Origin: Clostridia bacterium
GTDB taxonomy: Bacteria > Bacillota > Clostridia > Christensenellales > Pumilibacteraceae
Assembly: GCA_022791055.1 (NCBI GenBank)
Contig: JAAVYI010000033.1
Span: 1-53,302 of the forward strand
DNA: 53,302 bases
Direction of reading: 5' to 3'
The translations under genes were made by a program, and so were the position numbers. The notes beneath the pieces are model-generated. The model was not told where the DNA came from. It saw nothing but the letters and a program-made list of their open reading frames with translations, and did not search any database. Every line of letters begins with the position of its first letter. The first letter of the stretch is position 1. This document shows positions 30,575 to 38,878 of the stretch, piece after piece.

Positions 30575-33007
30575 TTACGCCTGCGCGCTTGCCACCGCAA
30601 CCGCCGCCAACCCGACGTTGCCGTCTCCGTTTGTCTTGACAATACGGAACGCATAGCTGTCGGCCGCCGCTGTGTCGATCGTCACAGCAATTTCGAACGC
30701 ATGATTCTCCGCTGCCGAATGCGTAAAGACGTTTTGCGAAAGCACTTCGCGTCCTTCGGAATCGTACACAAGCACATCATAGCTACTGTTCCAACCGTTT
30801 GCGTACAGATACACGACCGTTTTCCCGGCCTCAATGTTGACCCATATCGAAGCCTCTGCGCCGCAATAGCCGTTGTTCGTGCCGCGCTCGGCTTCGCTTT
30901 CGCACCAAGTCCAGGAATTACTGTCGCCACCTTTGTCTTTGGGGTTATCCGTCCACTTCGTCCCATCCGACCAGCTGAACGATGCGCGGTAATCCCAGAA
31001 AGCGCTCTTATTTTGCACCTGTAACGTGTCTTTCAAAATGGCCGAACCGTCTTGCTTGCGGTCTCCGTCATCGTTTTCGAAGTTCAAATAGTACCAGTCG
31101 AGCGTACCCTTTGCGGTCAAATCGATTTGGCTGTGTTGCGTGCCTTGCAACTCCGCGCCTGCGTATTCCGCCGTACCGACACTGTCTGCCGGGCGCGTCG
31201 CATTCCCGACGACTGCTGCCGCTATCAAGCAGACGTTTGCGCCGTCGGCAACAAATTCTTTCTCCATACGCACGGTCAAGGTCGCCGTTTCGTCGCCCAA
31301 AACCGAAGTATCCGGCATGAAGGTGAGTACTTTATTGACCGAAGAACCGCTTGACGTAAACGCATACTTCTCTAACGTCACGCCGTTGTAGATAAAGCTG
31401 ACCGTGTTCGTCGCTTGGTACGCACCCGCGAAAATCATTACCGATTGCACCGTATTGTTCAGCGTAACGGTATACTCGACCACGTCGTCGAAATACACCC
31501 AACCGTCTGTTCTGCCGGCATGTGCAACCGTCTTTGTGCCGTTGCTCCAACCGATCCGCGCTTTATAGTCGCCGAAATACTGGGTCGGCTTGGGCGCTTT
31601 TTCGAGCAGTCCGGCATTGCCCATCATGCGTTCGGTATATTCGCTGTCGCCGTAGTAGAACCAGTCGAGCGTCTTATTCGCGCCGAGCGCCGACAGATTG
31701 TACGAGCCGCTCGCGTCTACTTGCGTCAAGGTACTGTCCATCACGACGTTGACCGTACAGCTCAGCGTATGCCCGTCGGCAACGGCGGTGATCGTCGCCG
31801 TACCCAAACCGTTTGCCGTCACCAGTCCGTCTTGCGACACACTTGCGACATCGGATGCGCTCGTACTCCAAACCGTATCGACGTCGGCTTTTTCGGGATC
31901 GACTACGACGGTAAGCTGCTTTGTGTCGTGCGGCGCGAGCCGGATCTCCGTCTCGTTCAAATCATACAGATAGGCGGGATTGACCGTGACCGCGCATGTC
32001 AGCGTTGCGCCGTTGACGGTAACGGTGATCGTCGCCGTACCCGGTGTGCCGGCCGTAACAATACCCCCCCCCGTAACGGAGACGACGTCCGTATCGGACG
32101 AGGCAAACGCAACGTCCATGTCGCGCACAGGGTCGGCTGTCACGGTCAGCGTAGCCGTCGCGCCCGTCCGCAACGTCAGCGTCGTATCGGAGAGCGTGTA
32201 TTCGGTGACGGTCACCGCACAGGTCAATTCATTGCCGTCGATCATACAGACGATGCGCGTCGTGCCGGCGCCGACCGCCGTCACCCGCCCGGTGCCGGGT
32301 TCGACTGTGGCCACGCTTGCATCCTCCGACGTGAACGTCAGCGAATAGTCGTCTTTTTGCGGCGTGACTTGCGCCGTCAGTTTCGCCTGCGCCCCTTTGG
32401 CGAGATCGAGCGTCTCGCTGTCGAGCGAATAGGTATACTTTTCACGCACCGTCACCGCGCAGGTGAGCGGTACGCCGTCGACGGTCGCGGTGATCGTCGC
32501 CGTACCCGGCGCGCCGGCCGTAACCAGTCCGCCCTCGCTGACCGCCGCCACTTCGCTGTTCGACGTGCCGTATACCGCCGTCAGCGGCTTATTATCGGGA
32601 TCGCTGACCGCTAATTGTTTTGTCTGTCCGCGCTCTAACTCCAGTTCGATAAAGTTGAGCGTGTATGCTACGACGCGCACCGAACAGGTGAGCGTTTGCT
32701 CGTCGACCGTAACGGTGATCGTTGCCGTACCCTCGGCGACCGCCGTGATCAGTCCGCTGTCGCTGACCGTAGCCACGCTGTCGGCCGACGAAACAAATGT
32801 CGGCGCGATCGACTTTTCGGGCGTTACGCTAACCGTCAACTGCTTGGTCTGTCCGATGCTCAGCCCGACCGACGTATCGGATAGGCTGTATTGATATTCT
32901 CCCGGTTGCGGATCCGGATCGTTCGGCTTCTTTTTACAAGCCAGCAGCGAAACCGAACAGACGGCCAACACCAGGCACAGTACCCACAAAGAAAACTTCT
33001 TTTTCAT
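30575..33007 (-). CDS. lipoprotein with five Big2 domains and two novel C-terminal modules
   Basis: An 810-residue surface lipoprotein. I start it at 33007 (MKKKFSLW) because GAGGAG sits inside the longer reading. The lipobox is LLAC. Residues about 30-420 hold five Big2 Ig-like repeats, each ending in a strand like GTATITVTVDGxxLTCAVTV. The C-terminal part has two related modules of about 170-200 residues. They share TLDWFYYG or TLDWYYL, then SWSDGTK or GWSNGTK, an aromatic-rich strand and a closing GNVGLAAVAV-like strand. The same module occurs twice at the end of the GH31 protein encoded just upstream, 30 bp away on the same strand. The two proteins probably bind the same glycan. Confidence 0.8.
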   Translation of the reverse strand: MKKKFSLWVLCLVLAVCSVSLLACKKKPNDPDPQPGEYQYSLSDTSVGLSIGQTKQLTVSVTPEKSIAPTFVSSADSVATVSDSGLITAVAEGTATITVTVDEQTLTCSVRVVAYTLNFIELELERGQTKQLAVSDPDNKPLTAVYGTSNSEVAAVSEGGLVTAGAPGTATITATVDGVPLTCAVTVREKYTYSLDSETLDLAKGAQAKLTAQVTPQKDDYSLTFTSEDASVATVEPGTGRVTAVGAGTTRIVCMIDGNELTCAVTVTEYTLSDTTLTLRTGATATLTVTADPVRDMDVAFASSDTDVVSVTGGGIVTAGTPGTATITVTVNGATLTCAVTVNPAYLYDLNETEIRLAPHDTKQLTVVVDPEKADVDTVWSTSASDVASVSQDGLVTANGLGTATITAVADGHTLSCTVNVVMDSTLTQVDASGSYNLSALGANKTLDWFYYGDSEYTERMMGNAGLLEKAPKPTQYFGDYKARIGWSNGTKTVAHAGRTDGWVYFDDVVEYTVTLNNTVQSVMIFAGAYQATNTVSFIYNGVTLEKYAFTSSGSSVNKVLTFMPDTSVLGDETATLTVRMEKEFVADGANVCLIAAAVVGNATRPADSVGTAEYAGAELQGTQHSQIDLTAKGTLDWYYLNFENDDGDRKQDGSAILKDTLQVQNKSAFWDYRASFSWSDGTKWTDNPKDKGGDSNSWTWCESEAERGTNNGYCGAEASIWVNIEAGKTVVYLYANGWNSSYDVLVYDSEGREVLSQNVFTHSAAENHAFEIAVTIDTAAADSYAFRIVKTNGDGNVGLAAVAVASAQA

Positions 33008-33036
33008 TTTGATTCTCCTCATTCCCGTGATCGCGG

Positions 33037-36000
33037 TTATGCCTTCTTACCCAATACCGTCACCGCCGACAGCGAAACATTGCCGTTGTCGCGTTCGGCC
33101 GACGACTGAATGACGATGCGCACACGCGAGGCGCCTGCCGCATCGATCTTAAAGGTCAGCGCTTTACAAACCGAACTGTCGCCCGCGCTGAACGGCGTAG
33201 ACGTCGCCAAAACGTTGCCTTCCATGTCGTAGACGGTTACCGTGTTGGTAGAACGCCAGCAGCCGGTATACAGGCGGATATAGCCTGTATCGGCATTGAC
33301 GCGCACCGCGATCTCGATCCGCCCCGCTCCGGTCGTACACAGGCCGCGCCGCGTTTCAACGCCGCTTGCCACTTCCTCGCCGTCCGACCAGCTGATCGCC
33401 GCCGCATAGTCGGTGAATACTTGCGACGAACTGTAATTGACCGAAAGAATGTCGTCCGCGCCCGCCTTGTACACCTTGTCGGCGCTCTCGTGACCGCTCT
33501 TGAACCAGTCGCGCGTGGCAACGCCCAAAGCCGTTCCGTTGTCGGTCAAGCTGACCTTAGTCACGGCGTTAATCGTTTCTTGCGCCTCTACCGAAGCGGT
33601 AACGGCCGCATACGTCATATTCTCCATTTCGGGCAACGTGCTTGCCGCCGCGACCGCCGACAGGCTGACGCGCGAAGGCGAGCCGGTGCCGTCGGGTACG
33701 CCCGAATACACCATGTATTTGACATATAGTTGCGACGTCTCAACGGGGTTGACCTCGATGACGGCGCGGTACGTATAGGCGCCCGCGAGGTTGCCGAATG
33801 TCAACGTTTGCACATTGCCGGCGCGATCGCGCACAGACAGTTTCGCCAGGCACTTATAGCCCGAACAGTACACGATGTAATATTTTGCGCCGTCCGGAGC
33901 GACCGACAACGTCAGATCGAGGTCGACCTGTCCGCCGATACCGGTTGTGATCTCTTCGGCCTGCGCCTGCCCTTCGGCATTCGTCCAGCCGGTCATAACT
34001 TGGTTATCGCCGAACGAATACGTCTGGAATTCGGAGGTTACGTCCCCGATGACGTGTTCGACGCCCTGCTTGCGGGCGATCGCGCCGCTCTGGCCGAAAT
34101 ACGCCCAGTCGGTGAATTTTCCGTTATCGAGATCGAGCAGATTGCCGGCGCGTTCGGCCGATACCGTGAACGCCGTTTCGGTCGCATCGTATCCCGTATC
34201 GGCTTGCGCCGCAGCCGCGAACGCCGCGTTATCAGCAAACGTAACTTCGACGGTATGCGCGCGGTACACATCGCCGGTAAAGGCCAGTTCGTACACGTCG
34301 CTGTCGTTGGCAGCTCCCGTAAAGGCGAACGGCGAAACGCCGGGCTTGCGCTTAAAGTAGCGCATGGCCACCGGTCTGCCGTCGACCTTCACGCCGGTCA
34401 CGCCGCCCAGTTCTTCGTAAGCATGTATGCGAACGTTCCAGGTGCGCGTCGTGAATGCACGGTCGCCCGTAAATTCGCCCTCGGCTGCGCCGATGTTGAT
34501 CTTCAGCGCCTGCGCGGTCGTATCGAATGCCATGTCGATGTCGGTGGTGCGGAATTTACCGTCCTTGTACGCCACCGTTTGCGTGTCGTCCTCGTATAGC
34601 GAGGTCGAGGCCGTGCCGGAAAGCGTCGGGTGTACGTCGAGCGCGACGTTGCTCCAATCCTTTTGCGAGGTGTTTTGCATATCCTCTGCCAGCACGGTCA
34701 ACGAACCTTGCTTGACAAAAATCGGCGAGGTCTCCAGACCGTGCGTCACCGTATAGGTGCGCGGACCCTCAAACCGCTTGCCCGTCCAAACGTCCGTCCA
34801 CACGCCGTCGGGAATAAACACCGTGCGCGTGTTGTAGCACACCGACGCGCCCGCCGTCGGCCGTTCTGCGCCGTACATATAGAAGTGCGCGTTGCCGGCG
34901 TCCTCGTAGTAACGAATTTCAATGGTGTGTTCGGTGCCTGCGGCATAGTACGGCGTCGAGAACAGCACATCGTACACGTCGCCGCTGTGAACGACCTGTT
35001 TGCCGTCGATCAAAACGATGACGCAGTCGTCTGCGTAGAACTGCAAACATGCCGCGGAATCGCCGACCTTGAAGTTACCCTTCCAACGGATCGAGAAGTT
35101 GTCGCTACCTAGGCCGCTCGGTCCGCCGGTACCCCAATCGAGCATGAAATCGGTATCGACTTTTGTATAGGCCGGCTCGCCGGAAAGCGCGTTGTTGTTG
35201 AAGTACTCGCCCAGTAAGCCTTGCTTGGTCGTCCCGTCGTCGTTACAGGTAAACCACGTTGCCGGCGCACTCTTCTGCGCGTCCGCATCGGCGATCGGCG
35301 CGATCAGAATGCCGTCGCCCAGCAGGTACTCGTCGTTACGGCTCGCCTCTGCGTACTGCGGATATTCGATGTCCAACCGCCGCAAAATCGGCAGTCCGGT
35401 GCGGTAGTTTTCGGCCGCCAACGTGTAGTACAGCGGCAACAGGCGATACCGCATACCGATATATTCCTTGGTGACGTTCTCGGCCGTCTCACCGAACAGC
35501 CAGGGCATTCTGCCCTCTTGGTGAATGTACTTTTCGTGCGTGCAATGTACGCGGCAAATGGTACTCAACGCGCCGTATTGCATCCAGCGGCTGTACATGT
35601 TGTCGGTAACGGCCTGATTGTGTCCGCCGATGTCCGAGCTGACATACGGAATGCCGTTCTCCGCGCTGCCGAATACGGCGTTGCGGATCTCCATGGCAAG
35701 CGCCTTTTCGTTCGCGCCGATGTCGCCCGTCCACTGAATGCTGTAGCGGTGCGCCGAAAGGTCGGACGCATAGATCCAGTTGCCGTGCAAACAGCCGTCG
35801 ACGTTGGCCATGATCAGCGCGCGGCGCGCATAGGCGTCCACGTCGGCGATCGACTGATAGTATTCTTCGGTAATGAACTGGAAGGCGTACATGCCGAACG
35901 CGAACACCGACAGATCGGAGTCGGCCGAATTAAGCGCGACGCTCCAGTTGCGGTCGTACCACCAGAAATCCAACCCCAGCGAAAGGATCAGCTTGAGGTT

Positions 36001-36960
36001 TTTGCTGCGGTACGCGATCTCGCTTTTATCCAAGCCGTTGGTCGTTCCCTTGACCGGCTCGGGGTGATCGTTGAACGTAATGTTGACGCCCAACCCGTGC
36101 GCTTCCTCCAAAAACGCCGCCATGTCGGGGAACAGCTGCGTATTGATGTCGTAGCCGATGCCCGATTCGGTCGCCTTGCGCCAGTCGGTGTCGATAACCA
36201 GCATATCGATGCTATAGCCGCGGTCGAGATAATCCTGTACCTGCTGTAACGCCGTTTCGGCCGAATAGGCGTACCAACGCGAATCCCAATACCCCAGCGT
36301 CTTGAGATCGACCAGTTCGCTCGGCCCGGTCAGTTTGGTGTAGTCGGCGCAGAACTGCTTATAGTTGCCCTGCGGCAAAAACACGTACATGTCGCTCGCC
36401 TTGTTGTCGAAGTCCCAACCGTTGAACGGCCGATCGGTGTCGATCGCCGAATATCCGTCCTCCGACGGAATGATGCGCGGGCTGTCGCTCATGTACCAGC
36501 AAGACAGCTCGTCCGACGGACTGGGCAAATAGGTGTTCGCCGTGGTGTCGCTCGCGTATGTATACAACGTTTTGCCGTTTTTATCGGTGACGGTCACGCC
36601 GTCCAGTCCGGTCGCCGTTTTGGGAATGCGCACCTTGTAGCTTTTGGTCTCGACGTAATAATTCGCGTCGTCCTCTGTCTGTGTGCTTTCCACCTTGCCG
36701 AACGAGCCGCGCCCGACGACATAATAGGTGTCCCGATCTTCAAAGCCTTTCGGGCCTTTCTCCTCGAGACGGACAAGCGTTTCGCTCAGCGGTTGCACGC
36801 GTACAACGTCGTTTACCACGTATGCGCCGTCGTCGGCCGCAATGCCGGCCGCATGAATCGGACGCACGTCGCGCATCCCGAACGCCGCGAACGCCAAAAA
36901 GAAAACGAGCGCCAGGATCGTGCCTTGCAGACGTTTCGTTTTGTGCATCAGTTTTCCCAT
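33037..36960 (-). CDS. secreted glycoside hydrolase family 31 with PA14 domain
   Basis: A 1307-residue secreted enzyme. The signal peptide spans residues 1-38. The GH31 barrel covers about 60-760 and has VIDTDWRK, LGLDFWWYDRNW (likely nucleophile Asp near 336) and QWTGDIGAN (likely acid/base Asp near 413). GH31 enzymes cleave alpha-linked glucosides or xylosides; the exact sugar cannot be told. A PA14 domain (GLLGEYFNNNALSGE onward, about 573-695) is inserted before the C-terminal barrel-associated strands (VWTDVWTGKRFEGP). Two copies of a novel module shared with the downstream Big2 lipoprotein end the protein. AGGAGG lies 8 nt before the ATG. The divergent AraC gene probably regulates it. 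Confidence 0.88.
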   Translation of the reverse strand: MGKLMHKTKRLQGTILALVFFLAFAAFGMRDVRPIHAAGIAADDGAYVVNDVVRVQPLSETLVRLEEKGPKGFEDRDTYYVVGRGSFGKVESTQTEDDANYYVETKSYKVRIPKTATGLDGVTVTDKNGKTLYTYASDTTANTYLPSPSDELSCWYMSDSPRIIPSEDGYSAIDTDRPFNGWDFDNKASDMYVFLPQGNYKQFCADYTKLTGPSELVDLKTLGYWDSRWYAYSAETALQQVQDYLDRGYSIDMLVIDTDWRKATESGIGYDINTQLFPDMAAFLEEAHGLGVNITFNDHPEPVKGTTNGLDKSEIAYRSKNLKLILSLGLDFWWYDRNWSVALNSADSDLSVFAFGMYAFQFITEEYYQSIADVDAYARRALIMANVDGCLHGNWIYASDLSAHRYSIQWTGDIGANEKALAMEIRNAVFGSAENGIPYVSSDIGGHNQAVTDNMYSRWMQYGALSTICRVHCTHEKYIHQEGRMPWLFGETAENVTKEYIGMRYRLLPLYYTLAAENYRTGLPILRRLDIEYPQYAEASRNDEYLLGDGILIAPIADADAQKSAPATWFTCNDDGTTKQGLLGEYFNNNALSGEPAYTKVDTDFMLDWGTGGPSGLGSDNFSIRWKGNFKVGDSAACLQFYADDCVIVLIDGKQVVHSGDVYDVLFSTPYYAAGTEHTIEIRYYEDAGNAHFYMYGAERPTAGASVCYNTRTVFIPDGVWTDVWTGKRFEGPRTYTVTHGLETSPIFVKQGSLTVLAEDMQNTSQKDWSNVALDVHPTLSGTASTSLYEDDTQTVAYKDGKFRTTDIDMAFDTTAQALKINIGAAEGEFTGDRAFTTRTWNVRIHAYEELGGVTGVKVDGRPVAMRYFKRKPGVSPFAFTGAANDSDVYELAFTGDVYRAHTVEVTFADNAAFAAAAQADTGYDATETAFTVSAERAGNLLDLDNGKFTDWAYFGQSGAIARKQGVEHVIGDVTSEFQTYSFGDNQVMTGWTNAEGQAQAEEITTGIGGQVDLDLTLSVAPDGAKYYIVYCSGYKCLAKLSVRDRAGNVQTLTFGNLAGAYTYRAVIEVNPVETSQLYVKYMVYSGVPDGTGSPSRVSLSAVAAASTLPEMENMTYAAVTASVEAQETINAVTKVSLTDNGTALGVATRDWFKSGHESADKVYKAGADDILSVNYSSSQVFTDYAAAISWSDGEEVASGVETRRGLCTTGAGRIEIAVRVNADTGYIRLYTGCWRSTNTVTVYDMEGNVLATSTPFSAGDSSVCKALTFKIDAAGASRVRIVIQSSAERDNGNVSLSAVTVLGKKA

Positions 36961-37013
36961 ATACCTTTCCTCCTCTTTCCGACTTGGTGTATATTTTGCT
37001 CACCTTCCGGATA

Positions 37014-37042
37014 TTGACATACCCGTTTATATATAGTATAAT
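37014..37042 (+). promoter_or_regulatory. consensus sigma-A promoter of the AraC gene
   Basis: A perfect TTGACA (37014-37019), 17-bp spacer and perfect TATAAT (37037-37042). The leader is about 73 nt. Its -10 overlaps the -10 of the divergent GH31 promoter. Confidence 0.85.
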
Positions 37043-37063
37043 AGGTTTAAGCCGATTTTCCAA
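37035..37063 (-). promoter_or_regulatory. promoter of the GH31-Big2 unit
   Basis: TTGGAA (37063-37058), 17-bp spacer, TATACT (37040-37035) on the minus strand, sharing bases with the plus-strand -10 box of the AraC gene. The leader is about 68 nt. Confidence 0.65.
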
Positions 37064-37121
37064 TAAGCAAAAATCAGGAAAAACGTGAGCATTCGTAAAC
37101 ACATGCCCACGGGGAGAATGT

Positions 37122-37982
37122 ATGCGACAGTACGAAGGTAAAAAGACCGATCCGTTTCAAAACATCAGTTACGGCAATGTCGACAAAGAGCAATGGGTCG
37201 AGTTTATCGGCAACATTCAATATCCGTTCAATATCGAAATGATCGGGATCACCTACCCCGACCCCGACTATTTTATCGCGCGCAAAACTTCCGACTATTT
37301 CATCATCGAATACGTCGTCAGCGGCAAGGGCTATTTGACGGTCAACGGCAAGCGCTTCGAGGTGCAGGCCGGCGACGTCTATATCCTGCCGCCGCAGACC
37401 GCGCACGACTACCGCCCGGACGCGCAAGACCCGTACCGCAAAATTTGGTGCAACTTCTATAGCGACATCTTTAAAAAGGCGACGATCCATTACAACCTGT
37501 CGGAGCAATACGTATTCCATGCGCCCGAATGCCTCGCAGACTTCGAGCAGCTTTTGGAAATTGCCGCAAAAAGCATCATCAACGACGACATTTGGCCGGA
37601 CGTAGCAACGGTGCTGTTTACCGTGCTCAACAAAATCGGCCGACGGCACTACCACGCCGACGGCCGTATCGCCCTGGCCGCACAGGCAAAAGAACTGCTC
37701 GACAGCGCCGTATATGACAGCATCACCGTCGAAGAGGTCGCGCGCCGCCTGTTCGTTTCCAAAATGCTGCTCTCTTCCGAATTTCGCCGCGTGTACGGCC
37801 TCTCGCCCTACAGCTATTTATTGTCGCAAAAGATTTCCAAAGCCAAACTGTTTTTGCACAACTCCGATATGACGGTCAAAGAGATCAGCGAAAAACTCGG
37901 CTTTTCCGACGAGCATTACTTTTCCAATCTCTTTAAACGCAAGGTCGGCTGTCCGCCCAGCGACTACCGCCGTCGCTATTAA
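37122..37982 (+). CDS. AraC family transcriptional regulator
   Basis: A 286-residue regulator with an N-terminal cupin sensor (GYLTVNGKRFEVQAGDVYILPP, residues about 69-90) and a C-terminal pair of helix-turn-helix motifs (SITVEEVARRLFVSKMLL and KEISEKLGFSDEHYFSNLF). The ending GCPPSDYRRRY is typical. Members of this type sense a sugar and control adjacent glycan-use genes. It is divergent from the GH31 gene and shares its promoter region. GGGGAG lies before the ATG. It ends in its own terminator. Confidence 0.92.
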   Translation: MRQYEGKKTDPFQNISYGNVDKEQWVEFIGNIQYPFNIEMIGITYPDPDYFIARKTSDYFIIEYVVSGKGYLTVNGKRFEVQAGDVYILPPQTAHDYRPDAQDPYRKIWCNFYSDIFKKATIHYNLSEQYVFHAPECLADFEQLLEIAAKSIINDDIWPDVATVLFTVLNKIGRRHYHADGRIALAAQAKELLDSAVYDSITVEEVARRLFVSKMLLSSEFRRVYGLSPYSYLLSQKISKAKLFLHNSDMTVKEISEKLGFSDEHYFSNLFKRKVGCPPSDYRRRY

Positions 37983-38012
37983 AGTAAACCCGTACTTTTT
38001 TACGGCAAAACA

Positions 38013-38038
38013 AAACCGACCCCATCGGGTCGGTTTTT
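38013..38038 (+). terminator. terminator of the AraC gene
   Basis: AACCGACCC pairs with GGGTCGGTT around a four-base loop, followed by a run of T. Confidence 0.85.
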
Positions 38039-38123
38039 ATAAACGTATTCTATTCGTCGGCACGTACCGCAAAACAGACTGCTCGCGTGTTGCAGACGGT
38101 ACGGACACCTATTCCGGACAGTG

Positions 38124-38351
38124 TCAGCCGAGGTCTTCCAATTCGGCCGTCAACTTGCGCAGGTTGTCACGCTCGAGATCGATCAACGACGAAAATACCT
38201 TAAAGTACTCCGCGTCCGTCTCGTTGGGTACGGAATGATTCAAAAAAGCCTCTAATAAAGCCGATTGCGACCGCACGCGCTTTTTTTCGAGCGCTTCGAT
38301 TTCCTGTTCACTCTTGAGTATGGCTTTTTTCAACTCGCTTTTTCTAGACAT
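38124..38351 (-). CDS. small coiled-coil protein, unknown
   Basis: A 75-residue, highly charged helical protein (SELKKAILKSEQEIEALEKKR and LERDNLRKLTAELEDLG) that should form a helical hairpin or coiled coil. I do not recognise the family. AAGGAG lies 9 nt before the ATG, and a good promoter (38384-38412) lies upstream, so it is an independent gene and not the tail of the phosphorelay unit. A hairpin with GTACCG/CGGTAC arms follows at about 38060-38105. Confidence 0.65.
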   Translation of the reverse strand: MSRKSELKKAILKSEQEIEALEKKRVRSQSALLEAFLNHSVPNETDAEYFKVFSSLIDLERDNLRKLTAELEDLG

Positions 38352-38383
38352 AGTACGAACTCCTTTTGCATCGTGACACCAGT

Positions 38384-38412
38384 ATTATAACACGTTGTCG
38401 ATAAAATGTAAA
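38384..38412 (-). promoter_or_regulatory. promoter of the small coiled-coil gene
   Basis: TTTACA (38412-38407), 17-bp spacer, TATAAT (38389-38384). The leader is about 26 nt. Confidence 0.75.
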
Positions 38413-38462
38413 AGATTTTTGATAGGATATACTGAAATTTTCTTGAATTTTTGGCGCAAATT

Positions 38463-38816
38463 TCATTGCAGGGCGCGAATGCACGTCATAGCGCGCTCGT
38501 ATTCCTGCTTGACGGCCGCATACAGCGGCTCCAACTCCGCCCCGTATTCGCTACGTCCTCTGAGCGCTTCCGTCATCGGCCCGGCCGCGTGATAGAGAGC
38601 CGTCAACGACAAATTCATCGCAACGCCCTTTAAGGTGTGCGCGGCGCGGAACGCATCTTCCATGTTCTTTGCCGCAAGCGAATCGGTCAACAGTTGAAAA
38701 CTGCCGTCGTTTAAGATCTTCAAAAGAAACTTGGTAACGCGTTCATCCGTCCGCAAACGGCTGATCACATCATCATAGTCGGCACCCATCGCCTCGTAAC
38801 ACTCTTGCACCGTCAT
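38463..38816 (-). CDS. histidine phosphotransfer (Hpt) protein
   Basis: A 117-residue single-domain Hpt protein, which carries a phosphoryl group between receiver domains. The phospho-accepting histidine is in AAHTLKGVAMNL near residue 61. The rest is helical, as in a four-helix Hpt bundle. GGGAGG lies 7 nt before the ATG. It follows the REC/HD-GYP/GGDEF gene by 62 nt on the same strand and probably passes phosphate from the hybrid kinase to that regulator. Confidence 0.9.
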   Translation of the reverse strand: MTVQECYEAMGADYDDVISRLRTDERVTKFLLKILNDGSFQLLTDSLAAKNMEDAFRAAHTLKGVAMNLSLTALYHAAGPMTEALRGRSEYGAELEPLYAAVKQEYERAMTCIRALQ

Positions 38817-38878
38817 ATTTCATCCCTCCCAAACTTTTATCTTGCGGAACGCGCCGGCGGCGCGACCTAAAGCAACGG

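Noticed and set aside
38060..38105. Hairpin with GTACCG/CGGTAC arms downstream of the small coiled-coil gene as a sixth element copy
   Set aside because: It lacks the TACGT/CTGTT loop pair and the conserved tip, and does not begin at the stop codon.
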